Positions 27,770-36,953 of a DNA stretch of 64,000 nucleotides are shown here, piece by piece. Numbering within the stretch: the first letter of the stretch is position 1; each line of letters starts with the position of its first letter. The stretch spans positions 124,001-188,000 of the forward strand of contig CAWGZV010000003.1 in the NCBI GenBank assembly GCA_963827155.1, in the 5' to 3' direction. Made by a program: the position numbers and the translations under genes. The DNA is from UTCFX2 sp963827155. Its GTDB lineage: Bacteria > Chloroflexota > Anaerolineae > Anaerolineales > UBA4823. Below the pieces are notes generated by a model. The model was not told the DNA's origin, made no database searches, and saw only the letters and a list, made by a program, of their open reading frames with translations.

Positions 27770-29257
27770 TCAGGGGGAGGGGCTGGTGAGGAGGCGTTGA
27801 GCGTGGAGGCCGATCACCCCGCCGGGATCGAGGGCGCTGGCATGCTGGAGGTAGCTTTGTGCGGAATTCCGTTCGCCGCGCAGCAGGTAGATCAGACCGA
27901 GGTGGAGATAGGCAGAGGCTGAATTTGGATCGACCTGGAGAAGTCGGGTAACAAAACGCTCGGCGTTATCCAGGTCACCCTGGCTGATGAGAACTTGAGC
28001 CATTAGATCCAGATTGATAACGTTATTTGGTTCGTCTACGACCAAGCGGCGAACTTCAGGTAAGGCAATCTGCTGGAGCTTGTAGTTGTAATCTATTGAA
28101 AAGCGGATGAGCTGGCGTGGATATTCAGGGTCCAGAGGCGCCATCCTGGCTGCTTGCTTAAAAGATTGATAGGCGGCATCGAGGTCTCCAGAGGCAGCCT
28201 CAAGCCTCGCTCGCTCTGCGATCAAGGCTGGGTTTTCTGGAGATTGGGCAACTGCCGCGTGGATCGCATCCAGAGCAAGGTCGCTGCGGGACTGGCGCAT
28301 CCAGTAGAGCGCCAAAAGGGTCTGGGCAGAAATTGATTTTGGATCCAATTCGACTGCGGTTTGGAGCTCGAAAAGTCCAGCCGAACGGCCGGTCGTTTGG
28401 TTGGCGAGCGGTGGGTCCGGCAGCGGCAGGTGCTGGCGGGCTTCCCCAAGGAAAGCCCAGGCTTCAGCATAATCTGGGCGTTTGATTATCGACAGGCGGA
28501 AGGCCTCTGCAGCAAAAGGCCAATCCTCAGCAGCAGCAAATGCTCGCCCCAGGTTCAGCAAGGAATAAGAGGGGTCTCCCACAAGTCGGGAGCTCATGAT
28601 CGCCTGGCGCAGCGCAGAAATTCGCGGCTCGAGCTGAGAGTCGAGGGAAGCGGCTTTTTCCAGCTCGATCAAGCCAGCTTCGGGGTTCTGAGTGGCGAGA
28701 TGACGTCCATATTCAAACCGCGCCTGGGAATTCGCGGGTTCAAGCTGAGCGAGCTTTCCCCAGATTTCGGCGGCAGCAGCGACATCGCCGCGGGCCCAAT
28801 TCAGACTGGCGATTTTGGCGGCAGAATCAAGATTTAGACCGGCGGCTGCAGTGATGGTATCCCAGGTTTGAAGAGCGAGTGAGAGATCGCCGGTTTTTTG
28901 AGCCGCTTCGGCAAGGTCGGTAAGCCCCTGGAGTGTGAGAGGGTCGGGGGAAGCCGGTGAAAAGCGTCCGGCTTCCTTGCGGAGGCGCTGTAAAAGGAGG
29001 ACGGCAAACGAAGGATCGCCGGTCAACAAAGATTGATGGGCAGCTTTTTCCCAAAGATCGGCTCGCCAGGGCAGACAGAAAGCAGCAGATGCAACCGGGT
29101 TAGATTGGATACGCGGGTCGTTGAATGATCCTGGCAGGTCCAGTGCGGCGCGGCATTCTGAGGAGGTCATGTGAGAGGCCGCCGAAGCAGATGCTATCAT
29201 GAGGATACACAAGATCAGGGTAGGAATCAGTAAGCCAGGCTGAGGACCGCGCTTCAT
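27770..29257 (-). CDS. Exported TPR-repeat protein
   Basis: About 495 residues from the ATG at 29257. A signal sequence (LLIPTLILCILMIASASAAS) is followed by roughly ten tetratricopeptide repeats, with spaced W/L-G-Y-A-F-A-P residues (for example DYAEAWAFLGEARQ, DAAYQSFKQAARM, NSASAYLHLGLIYLLRGER). The protein probably scaffolds complexes outside the membrane. A TATAAT box (RC of 29269-29274 region) ends 7 nt before this ATG, so the mRNA may be leaderless. An ATG 15 codons upstream would overlap that box and is rejected. Confidence 0.75.
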   Translation of the reverse strand: MKRGPQPGLLIPTLILCILMIASASAASHMTSSECRAALDLPGSFNDPRIQSNPVASAAFCLPWRADLWEKAAHQSLLTGDPSFAVLLLQRLRKEAGRFSPASPDPLTLQGLTDLAEAAQKTGDLSLALQTWDTITAAAGLNLDSAAKIASLNWARGDVAAAAEIWGKLAQLEPANSQARFEYGRHLATQNPEAGLIELEKAASLDSQLEPRISALRQAIMSSRLVGDPSYSLLNLGRAFAAAEDWPFAAEAFRLSIIKRPDYAEAWAFLGEARQHLPLPDPPLANQTTGRSAGLFELQTAVELDPKSISAQTLLALYWMRQSRSDLALDAIHAAVAQSPENPALIAERARLEAASGDLDAAYQSFKQAARMAPLDPEYPRQLIRFSIDYNYKLQQIALPEVRRLVVDEPNNVINLDLMAQVLISQGDLDNAERFVTRLLQVDPNSASAYLHLGLIYLLRGERNSAQSYLQHASALDPGGVIGLHAQRLLTSPSP

Positions 29258-29402
29258 AAGGTTGATTATATCTTCAATGAATTCGCAGAGCTGCCGATCC
29301 AATGGAAGCTATAATTGCAAGACGAAATGAGTTGGCAACGCTTCCCTGTGAAGATCAAACAAAAGATTTAAAAAAGACATTTATATAGAAGAGAAGGATG
29401 AG

Positions 29403-30614
29403 ATGGATTTTTCGCTTTCAGAAGAACAACGCATGGTGCAGCAAATGGTGCGCGATTTTGCGGTTAAAGAGGTCGCGCCGATAATCAAAGAATCTGACCG
29501 CCAAGGAGAAATGGCGCCCTTCGTACTGCGGCGAATGGCAGAACTGGGTATTCTGGGGATTTGTCTGCCGATGCGCTACGGCGGGCAGGGAATGGATTAT
29601 ATTTCTCTTGGATTGGCCTGTGAGGAACTCGAGGCGGTTGACACCTCTCTGCGGGTGGTCATGTCGGTGCACGCCGGGCTGAACAGTCTGGGTTTGCTGC
29701 AGTGGGCAGACGAGGAGCAGAAGCAGCGCTGGCTAACGCCCCAAGGAAAGGGGGAGAAGATCGGCTGCTTTGGATTGACCGAACCCGGAGCAGGCTCAGA
29801 TGCTGCCAATATCCAATCCAGGGCACGGCGTGAAGGAGATGGGTATACCTTAAATGGTGAGAAGACCTGGATATCGCTGGCGACGAAAGCCGACCATTGC
29901 CTGTGGTTTGGCCGGACCGACAAGCAAGACCCAGACCCTCACAACCTGCTGACCGCATTCCTGGTGGAATTGAATCGACCTGGAGTTCAGGTCGGCGACC
30001 TGCATGGAAAACTGGGCGTCCGGGCGGGATCGACGGGATGGATCTCGTTCCAGGATGTGCGCGTACCGGTAGAGAACAGGATCGGAGAAGAGGGCGAGGG
30101 CTTTAAGATCGCAATGTCCTGCCTGGACAATGGTCGATACACGGTAGCGGCGGGGGCAACAGGCCTGATCCGGGCTTGCCTGGAAGCAAGCGTGCGCTAT
30201 GCGAAGCAGCGGGAGGCGTTTGGGCGCGAGATCGCCCAATTCCAACTCGTTCAACAGAAGATTGCTACTATGGTAGAATCGTATGACGCAGCGCGTCTTT
30301 TCTACCTGCGGGCCGGGTGGATGAAAAACCAGGGCTATCGCAATACCCGTGAGACTTCTCTGGCAAAGTGGTTTGCCACAGATGCCTCTTTCCAGGCAGC
30401 GTCGGAGGCGATCCAGGTGCATGGAGCATACGGCTACAGCGATGAATATGACGTAGAGCGCTATCTGCGTAATTCGAAGGGTGCGGTCATTTACGAAGGC
30501 ACCAGCGAAATCCATCAATTAATCCAGGCTGGATATGCGTTAGATTTCCGCAAAGACACCCCTCTGCGGTGTGAATTGCCGCGCTACGATGAAAGCGCCT
30601 GGCAAGATGGTTGA
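29403..30614 (+). CDS. Acyl-CoA dehydrogenase
   Basis: 403 residues, standard length. FAD and substrate motifs include CFGLTEPGAGSDAANIQS and the catalytic-base loop VIYEGTSEIHQLIQAGY, where the Glu abstracts the alpha proton. MDFSLSEEQRMVQQMVRDFA is a typical N-terminus. The enzyme passes electrons from acyl-CoA to ETF, and etfBA lies directly downstream. The substrate (butyryl-, glutaryl- or branched acyl-CoA) cannot be fixed from sequence. Starts at ATG 29403 after an AAGGA ribosome site. 182 bp separate it from etfB. Confidence 0.94.
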   Translation: MDFSLSEEQRMVQQMVRDFAVKEVAPIIKESDRQGEMAPFVLRRMAELGILGICLPMRYGGQGMDYISLGLACEELEAVDTSLRVVMSVHAGLNSLGLLQWADEEQKQRWLTPQGKGEKIGCFGLTEPGAGSDAANIQSRARREGDGYTLNGEKTWISLATKADHCLWFGRTDKQDPDPHNLLTAFLVELNRPGVQVGDLHGKLGVRAGSTGWISFQDVRVPVENRIGEEGEGFKIAMSCLDNGRYTVAAGATGLIRACLEASVRYAKQREAFGREIAQFQLVQQKIATMVESYDAARLFYLRAGWMKNQGYRNTRETSLAKWFATDASFQAASEAIQVHGAYGYSDEYDVERYLRNSKGAVIYEGTSEIHQLIQAGYALDFRKDTPLRCELPRYDESAWQDG

Positions 30615-30795
30615 GCCTAATCAGCAGCAGATCGAAAGTAAATAACGCAGCACTCCAAAGTCCAAAAATGAACGACGGAATCCAACAAACGTTCGAACAG
30701 GCTCCCGAAACCAATTCAATCCTGTTGAAACGGAATCCACAGGTTCTTCAATAACTGAAGGATTTATCCGGAATCCTGACAAAAAGGAGGCTAAC

Positions 30796-31566
30796 TTGAA
30801 AATCGTTGTCTGCGTAAAGCAAGTGCCTGACAGCGCCGCGAAGGTGGCGGTCGAAGGTGGACAGGTAACCTGGGGAGATGCACCGCTGGTGCTTAATCCC
30901 TGGGACGAATATGCCATCGAAGCTGCACTTCAGCTCCAGGAGGCGGCGGGCGGAGATGTGATGGTGGTCAGCGTAGGTGGCGAAAGCGCAAAAGAAGCGC
31001 TGAAGACCGCGCTGGCAATGGGCTGTAGTGAGGCAGTGCTCATTTCTGATCCAGGACTGGCGAATGCAGACAGCCAGGCGGTTGCATCCGTGTTGGCTGC
31101 AGCAATCCGCAAGGTGGGCGAAGTGGATGCGGTGTTTTTCGGCCGGCAGGCAATCGATGGGGACATGGGAGTGACTGCAGCGCAAACCGCGCACTTGCTG
31201 GAATGGCCTATGCTTGGACTGGTCTCCAGTTTGAAGATCGAAGGAAACACTCTGCATCTTGAGCGGTCCTTTGAAGAAGGTCGGCAGGATTTGGAATGCG
31301 GGCTGCCAGCGGTAATCAGCGTTTCGAAGGACATCGGCGAGCCGCGCTACCCTTCATTTATGGGAATTCGTAAGGCTTCGAGGGCGGCGATCCCGACCTG
31401 GAGCCTTAACGACATTGGCATTTCGGCGCCAATACCGGTTGTGCGCTGGTCAGAGCTGATCAGCCCTCCGACCCGCGAGGTCAAAACCGAATTAATCACT
31501 GGAGACAGCCCTCAACAGATTGCTGAGCTTCTGGCAGAAAAGATCCTGGGAGAGAAGGTGCTGTGA
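30796..31566 (+). CDS. etfB: Electron transfer flavoprotein subunit beta
   Basis: 256 residues starting with TTG at 30796, directly after a strong AAGGAGG site. The family sequence is intact: KIVVCVKQVPDSAAKV, then LNPWDEYAIEAALQL and the adenine-nucleotide loop AIDGDMGVTAAQTAHLL. EtfB holds AMP (or FAD in bifurcating forms) and binds the dehydrogenase through its recognition loop. Its stop overlaps the etfA start (ATGATG), so the subunits are made together. Confidence 0.95.
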   Translation: MKIVVCVKQVPDSAAKVAVEGGQVTWGDAPLVLNPWDEYAIEAALQLQEAAGGDVMVVSVGGESAKEALKTALAMGCSEAVLISDPGLANADSQAVASVLAAAIRKVGEVDAVFFGRQAIDGDMGVTAAQTAHLLEWPMLGLVSSLKIEGNTLHLERSFEEGRQDLECGLPAVISVSKDIGEPRYPSFMGIRKASRAAIPTWSLNDIGISAPIPVVRWSELISPPTREVKTELITGDSPQQIAELLAEKILGEKVL

Positions 31567-32609
31567 TGAGCGGCAAAATCTTGGTCACCATCGATCAATT
31601 TAAAGGAGAAGCGCTGCAGGCTTCCTGGGAAACGCTAGGAGCTGCAGCTTTCCTGGCGGAGGCAATGGGAGCCTCTGTTTCGGCGCTGGCATTGGGTGAA
31701 GAGTCCAAGCGTGTGGCAGAACTGGCATTCCAATTCGGGGCGGCGGAGGCATTCTACTGCGACGACGCAACCCTGACTGACTACCGGCCTTATCCCTATC
31801 TGGGAGTAGTGGCCAAAGTTGCCAGGGAGCTAGGAGCGGAAGCTTTGCTGTTCCCCACTACGGTAAGAGGGCGGGAGCTGGCCGCAATGAGCGCAGTCGA
31901 ATTGGGCGGGGGAGTGCTCCCAGATGTCACCGATCTGGAAATCAGCGACGGCAAGATCACAGCGACGCGCCCGGTATATGCCGGGAAGCTTCTGGCAAAA
32001 GCTGTCTGCGATGTAAAACCTGCCGTAATTACGACCCGAACCCGAGCCTTCAAGAAGCCAGCAGCCAACCCGGCACAAAGCGGAACGGCAGTGAAGGTTG
32101 AGGCGGTTGTACCGGAAGAAGATATCAGGATCAAAGTGCTTGGATATTCAAAATCCGAAGCAGGGGTAAGCCTGACCGACGCGAATGTGATCGTCTCGGG
32201 GGGTCGTGGGCTTTCGAACAACCCGGAACTGACGCCGCCGGCAGGGATGGATGACAAGGCAGCGGAAATTTGGAAGGCGCAGCAAGGTTTTAAACTCATC
32301 GATGAGCTGGCTTCGGTATTAGGGGCTGCTGTTGGGGCAAGCCGGGCGGCAGTAGATGCTGGATATGTGTCCTATGAACACCAGGTTGGCCAGACCGGTA
32401 AGATCGTTTCGCCAGATTTATACATCGCTTGCGGTATCTCAGGTGCAATTCAGCACCAGGCTGGAATGCGGAACAGCAAGGTGATTGTGGCGATCAACAA
32501 GGACGCTGAGGCGCCGATTTTTAAGCTGGCACGCTATGGCGTCGCGGGAGATCTTTATAAAATCATCCCTGCACTTACGGAGGCATTTCGGCGAAAATTT
32601 GGTAAGTAA
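31563..32609 (+). CDS. etfA: Electron transfer flavoprotein subunit alpha
   Basis: 348 residues. It has the N-terminal ETF fold and the C-terminal FAD-binding domain: VIVSGGRGLSNN, ASRAAVDAGYVS, and YIACGISGAIQHQAGM, with VIVAINKDAEAPIF. With EtfB it takes electrons from the upstream acyl-CoA dehydrogenase and passes them to the quinone pool, usually through ETF:quinone oxidoreductase, whose gene is not in this window. The gene overlaps etfB by 4 bp and is followed by a hairpin terminator. Confidence 0.95.
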   Translation: MMSGKILVTIDQFKGEALQASWETLGAAAFLAEAMGASVSALALGEESKRVAELAFQFGAAEAFYCDDATLTDYRPYPYLGVVAKVARELGAEALLFPTTVRGRELAAMSAVELGGGVLPDVTDLEISDGKITATRPVYAGKLLAKAVCDVKPAVITTRTRAFKKPAANPAQSGTAVKVEAVVPEEDIRIKVLGYSKSEAGVSLTDANVIVSGGRGLSNNPELTPPAGMDDKAAEIWKAQQGFKLIDELASVLGAAVGASRAAVDAGYVSYEHQVGQTGKIVSPDLYIACGISGAIQHQAGMRNSKVIVAINKDAEAPIFKLARYGVAGDLYKIIPALTEAFRRKFGK

Positions 32610-32634
32610 ATGAATTAGCCAGGGTTATCCATTT

Positions 32635-32669
32635 AAGGTCTGGAAGCAGTTTGCCGCTCCAGGCCTTTT
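32635..32669 (+). terminator. Intrinsic terminator of the acyl-CoA dehydrogenase/ETF operon
   Basis: aaggtctgga pairs with tccaggcctt (nine pairs with one mismatch) and is followed by tttt. It lies 26 bp after the etfA stop. Confidence 0.7.
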
Positions 32670-32798
32670 CGATTCCATGGCTACCTTTAGATGAGACGAC
32701 CATTTGAGCATTATTTATTATTGAAAGTTTTATGACATTTGCCACTAGGATAAGCTGGTTTGTTACGGTAGATTTTATAACAAGGATTAATCGTAAAG

Positions 32799-33287
32799 AT
32801 GTTTAACGAAGATCTGGCGCAATTAATGCTATTTCAGGATTTCAACGCTGAGCAATTAGAAATGCTCAGGCCGTTATTCACTTATTTCTATATGCCCGCT
32901 GACAGCGTGGTTTTCGATCAAGGTGAGATGGCTGAATTTTTCTATATTCTGGTTGAAGGTGAGGTGGCGATCCGGTATAAACCCGATGATGGGCCATTAT
33001 TGGTTGTCACGCGCGTCCACCCAGAAGCTGTGATCGGCTGGTCCGCCGCAATCGGGAGCCCGCTATATACGTCGTCGGCAGTTTGTACCTCCGAGTGTAA
33101 AATCTTGCGGGTTCAAGGCGAGAAGCTGCGCGAATTTTACCAAACCCATCCGGGCACTGGCGGGATGTTCCTGGAACGGCTGGCGACGATGATTGAGAGG
33201 CGCTTGCGCAGCAATCATCCCCAATTGATGGCCCTTTTGGAACAAGGGATGTCGATCAGGCTTGATAAGTTAGCGCCAGCCGTGTAA
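32799..33287 (+). CDS. Cyclic nucleotide-binding (CAP_ED) domain protein
   Basis: 162 residues consisting almost entirely of a cNMP-binding beta-barrel: VFDQGEMAEFFYILVEGEVA is the hallmark, followed by VIGWSAAIGSPLYTSSAVC. No helix-turn-helix follows the barrel helix (MFLERLATMIERRLRSN), so unlike Crp/Fnr it is not a DNA-binding regulator by itself. The phosphate-binding R-x-A motif is not evident, so the ligand may differ. It is followed 45 bp later by a NifU-like gene and may share its transcript. Confidence 0.8.
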   Translation: MFNEDLAQLMLFQDFNAEQLEMLRPLFTYFYMPADSVVFDQGEMAEFFYILVEGEVAIRYKPDDGPLLVVTRVHPEAVIGWSAAIGSPLYTSSAVCTSECKILRVQGEKLREFYQTHPGTGGMFLERLATMIERRLRSNHPQLMALLEQGMSIRLDKLAPAV

Positions 33288-33331
33288 AATTTTTGAGTTA
33301 GGACCTGCGAGGTCAAAGAGAGGAGAGCAGG

Positions 33332-33583
33332 ATGGCTGATTTTGAGGCGTCATTTTCAAAAGAGGAGCGGGTAGCTGCGCTCATAGAGCGGATCAATGCG
33401 TATATCGAGCAGTACCACGGCGGTTCGGTTGAAATGGTAGGTTTGGAAGGAAACCAGCTCAAAGTGCGTTTAGGGGGCGCCTGCCTGGGCTGCCCGCTTT
33501 CTCCCACCACACTGCACGGTTGGGTGGCTGGGACCGTCAGGCAGTTTTTTCCGGAATTGGAAGTGGTTGAAAGCGAAGCCTGA
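33332..33583 (+). CDS. NifU-like C-terminal domain iron-sulfur scaffold
   Basis: 83 residues, one NifU C-terminal domain. The pair C-L-G-C in GGACLGCPLSPTTL binds a transient Fe-S cluster. ALIERINAYIEQYHGGSVEM at the start matches the family. Such small Nfu proteins deliver clusters to targets. An aggagag ribosome site precedes it, and a strong terminator with eight T follows the stop. Confidence 0.9.
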   Translation: MADFEASFSKEERVAALIERINAYIEQYHGGSVEMVGLEGNQLKVRLGGACLGCPLSPTTLHGWVAGTVRQFFPELEVVESEA

Positions 33584-33611
33584 TTTTCATCTCAGCGCTC
33601 GTTGAGTTAAG

Positions 33612-33642
33612 CTGTCCTGCTGATAGCAGGGCAGTTTTTTTT
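33612..33642 (+). terminator. Intrinsic terminator
   Basis: ctgtcctgc and gcagggcag form a near-perfect nine-base stem with a five-base loop, followed by eight T. It ends the cNMP/NifU transcript and lies just before the convergent gamma-glutamyltransferase gene. Confidence 0.9.
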
Positions 33643-33684
33643 AACTGCATCAAAAACTTGAGGTCTGCCCAAGAAGGTTGAATT

Positions 33685-35336
33685 TCAACCTGTCATCACA
33701 CAACCATCGGCGCGCGGATCGCTGCCGCCGCAGAAGACACCGCTGAGCGGATCGCGTACAATCATTTGGCCTCGTCCAAAGACCGTGCCGCGGTTTTCGC
33801 TGACAGGCTTGATGGCATGACCCATTTCGGCGAGCTTTGACATCTCGGAAATTGGGATCCCTTCTTCGAGGGCAACGATCCCACTGGCAATTCCGTCCTG
33901 GATGCAGAAGCGAGGCTGGTCCAGAGCTGTTTGCGGGTCGAGAGCATCGTCGACCAGGGCGGATACGACTTGGACGTGACCCTGGGGCTGCATAAATCCG
34001 CCCATAACTCCAAAACATGCGTAGAGTTTGTGTTTCGGAGAATTGGGAGTTCAAGCCTGCTTGGGAAGGAATGGTGGCAAGACCCGGGATGATGGTGTGG
34101 TACGGGCGCTTGCTGGGTGCAAGCGCATTCGGGTGATGCGGATCAAGGCTGAAACCGGCGCCGCGATTTTGGAGCGAGAAGCCGCAACCGTCTGGAACGA
34201 TCCCGGTGCCAAAACCGTGGTAATTGCTGTTGACGAATGAGCAGGCGCTGCCCTGTTCGTCGACAACACAAAGGTAGACTGTATCGGAGCTTGAGTTTGG
34301 AGCTCCATACACCTGATCCATGGTGGCGAACCCCGGATTGATCAATGCCTGGCGCTGACGAGCGTAGTCTTTCGAAAGCAACTCGACAAGGGGAATAGGG
34401 CTCCATTCTGGATCGCTGACGTACCAGCGAGTATCCGCGAATGCCAGGCGCATGGCCTCGATCTGCAGATGTAAACGCTGGGCAGAGACCGGTTGGGTAT
34501 CAGCGAGGTTGAATCCCTCGAGGATGTTGAGAGCCAGCAGGACTGCTAAACCCTGGCTATTTGGCGGGCATTCCCATATTCGAATCCCTCGATAAGAAAT
34601 GCTGATGGGGGTATCCCAGGTGCTTCGATGGGCGGCGAGATCATCCATTTCCAAGCAGCCTCCAGCCTGGCGAACGGTGCGGACAATGTGTTGGGCGATC
34701 TCGCCTTCGTAGAATGCCGATTTCCCACCTTCGGCGATTTGGATCAGTGAATTTGCCAGATGGGGGTTGCGAAATATTTCTCCTGGGCGCGGAGGTCGCC
34801 CAGCAATGGTCAAAGATAGCCCGCCGAGTGATTTGGTCAGCTGTTCTTCAAAGAGAAGCTCCCAAAGCCGGGCTGTGAGCGGGGCAACCGGGAAACCTGC
34901 CTGGGCGAGGCGGATTGCGGGGGCGAGCACCTGCTGCAGGCTGAGCCGCCCATGGCGCTCGATCAAATCACTCCAGCCAGCGCACGTACCTGGAACGGTG
35001 ATCGTGTAGGGATGGAAAAATGGAATTCGTGTCACGAAAACCTTCTTTGGCCAACCTTTCAAGGGACAGGCTGGCTGGGAGGCGACCTGAACCGTTTAGA
35101 GCGCTGATGGCTCCCGATTGGGCATCATAATAAAGTGCGAAACAATCGCCTCCAAGCCCGGTGGATACCGGCTCGCAGACTGCAAGCGCAGCAGCGGCTG
35201 CAATCGCGGTATCGGCAGCGTTGCCGCCCAGGTTTAATATTTCAATGCCCGCTGCAACTGCGAGGGGCTGTGAGGCTGCGACCATGCCTCGAGTGGAATA
35301 GACAGGCGAGCGGCGAGAATTAAAAAAAGGTCCCAT
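33685..35336 (-). CDS. Gamma-glutamyltransferase-family hydrolase (two frameshifts)
   Basis: About 550 residues if repaired, GGT/YwrD-like Ntn-hydrolase. The N-part has GMVAASQPLAVAAGIEILNL and GNAADTAIAAAAALAV. The middle holds YRGIRIWECPPNSQG. The probable self-processing Thr is in SSSDTVYLCVVDEQG, followed by GFGTGIVPDGCGFSLQNRG and later GVMGGFMQPQGHVQV. Pieces are 34968-35336, 33650-35062 and 33685-34005. Removing one base in the A5 run 35016-35020 joins the first two, and one in ttt 34027-34029 joins the last (ETQLYACFGVMGGF). The start abuts the DUF3592 stop (TAAATG). No signal peptide is visible, so it may act inside the cell. Confidence 0.85.
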
Positions 35337-35810
35337 TTATTGGCGCGTGTAAAGGTCGCGAATAAAAGCCCGGCTTGGTTTTGATCGGTCGACTATCAGG
35401 GTCACTGTCTCGCCTTTTCTCAGCTCCCTGGTCTGGGCATTCCGGTGGACCTGGGCTGCAGAGAAATATTCCTGATGGTCATAGATATAGACACACTCGA
35501 TCCGACCGTGATCGCGCCTGAGCTCGATACCGGAGATCTTTCCTTTGATCAGTGCTCCGTTGTGGAATACTCTGAAGAGAAGCCAGAGGCGGTAGGCAAG
35601 GACGATCAATCCGCCCAGACTTGCCAGGATGGCAAGGGTGAGGAAGAACGGTCGCGCCTCGGGTCGGATCACCGGACCCTGGCCGCGCCAATCAGGGGTC
35701 CATGCGCCGTACACGATCCAGGCAACGACGGGAACCAAAGAGGCATAGAATGCCGGATAATCCGTCCACAATATTCGAGGGAGAGATAGATGGCGTTCGG
35801 GGTAATCCAT
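35337..35810 (-). CDS. DUF3592-like membrane protein
   Basis: About 157 residues from ATG 35810, chosen to avoid overlap with selD; ribosome site unclear. It has two membrane helices (FYASLVPVVAWIVYGAW and FFLTLAILASLGGLIVLAYR) and then a small beta domain (LIKGKISGIELRRDHGRIE, VTLIVDRSKPSRAFI) like DUF3592 proteins. Function unknown. It lies between selD and the gamma-glutamyltransferase gene and touches the latter, so all three are probably one transcript. Confidence 0.65.
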   Translation of the reverse strand: MDYPERHLSLPRILWTDYPAFYASLVPVVAWIVYGAWTPDWRGQGPVIRPEARPFFLTLAILASLGGLIVLAYRLWLLFRVFHNGALIKGKISGIELRRDHGRIECVYIYDHQEYFSAAQVHRNAQTRELRKGETVTLIVDRSKPSRAFIRDLYTRQ

Positions 35811-35832
35811 TATGGAAAAAAGGCTGCTTTGT

Positions 35833-36897
35833 TCAGCGGAGAACTTCGATTCCCCGTCCGGGCACAACCTCGCCAATCTCCCAGGCGGGTTGGTTCGCTT
35901 CAGCCGCCATATTCAAGAAATTCTGGAGTTTATCGGCGGGTACCGCAAGGAGCAAACCGCCGCTGGTCTGGGCATCGAAGAGCAGAAGCTGGCTGGGCTC
36001 GTCGATCTCGTGGGCGAAGCGAATCCGCTCACCGTAGTAATCCCGGTTATCGAAAGAGCCGCCTGGGAAGACCCACTCTGATGCAAAGGCTTTGGCGCCG
36101 CGGGTGAATGGTATGCCGTCGAAATGGAACCGCAGCCCGACACCAGAAGCATCGGCCAGCTCCAGACCGTGTCCAAGAAGAGAGAACCCGGTTATATCGG
36201 TTCCGCCACGCACTTTGCAGGCGATGGCGATCTCGGAGGCTGCTCTGTTCAAACGCTTCATCCAGCTCACTACTTCAGCAATCTGGTCGGCTTCAGCCAG
36301 ATCGCGTTTTAGAGCAGTGGCAACCACGCCAAAACCAAGCGGTTTGGTGATCACGAGCCGATCTCCGACCTTTGCGCCGGCTTTACTGATGATATTCTTG
36401 GGATGAACAAATCCAAGCACAACCAACCCATATTTGGGTTCCTTGTCCTGGACGGTATGACCTCCCGCCAGGGCAACCCCTGCTTCGAGCGCTTTCTCGG
36501 CTCCGCCGCGCAGGATCTCGGCGCTGATTTCAGCCGGAAGATCGGGGGGCAGGGCAGCGATATTCAACGCCAGGAAAGGCCGCCCTCCCATGGCGTAGAC
36601 ATCGGAGAGGGCATTTGCTGCAGCTATGGAACCGTAGTCATAGGGGTCGTCCACAACCGGGGTGAAGAAATCGGTAGTGACGACCAGGGCGCGGTCGTCA
36701 TCCAACCGCCAAACCGCTGCGTCGTCAGGATCACCCAGCCCAATCAGCAAGTCGGGATAATCCGCAGATTTGAATAAATTCTGGATCGGGCGCAGGACCT
36801 GCGCCAGCGCTGAGGCGCTCAGCTTCGAAGCTCAGCCAGCACAGCTGGAGAGGCTGGTCAGGCGAATCTGGCGACCTGTTGGAGATGGCATTTCCAT
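35833..36897 (-). CDS. selD: Selenophosphate synthetase, itself a selenoprotein (in-frame UGA)
   Basis: SelD makes selenophosphate from selenide and ATP, the selenium donor for Sec-tRNA. After the UGA, the ATP-grasp-like core is complete (LIGLGDPDDAAVWRL, then TTDFFTPVVDDPYDYG, AGGHTVQDKEPKYGL). A frame scan that stops at UGA finds only a piece from 36750. Read through TGA at 36832-36834, the same frame continues upstream as RQIRLTSLSSCAG-Sec-ASKLSASALAQ to ATG 36889-36891 (or 36895-36897). That is exactly where SelD enzymes have the catalytic Cys or Sec (C-A-G-C/U-A-x-K). A stem-loop with a GUC loop follows the UGA. No Cys alternative exists in frame. The band-7 gene lies upstream. Confidence 0.88.
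36789..36834 (-). promoter_or_regulatory. Putative bacterial SECIS element of selD
   Basis: The UGA (36832-36834) is followed 26 nt later by the perfect 7-bp hairpin GGCGCAG-GUC-CUGCGCC (36789-36805). The apex GCAGGUC(C)UGC is nearly the same as the SelB-binding apex of the E. coli fdhF SECIS. A second small hairpin (CUGAG/CUCAG) lies between them. Binding by SelB is inferred. Confidence 0.7.
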
Positions 36898-36953
36898 CGA
36901 TATCTTCTGGGTGACTTCCTTTCAAACTAATTTTTTCAGGATGCAGGTTTGAA

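Noticed and set aside
36731..36925. 64-codon minus-strand open frame starting TTG, overlapping the selD 5' end
   Set aside because: Same region read in another frame; the SelD active-site motif fits the selD frame with UGA read as Sec.
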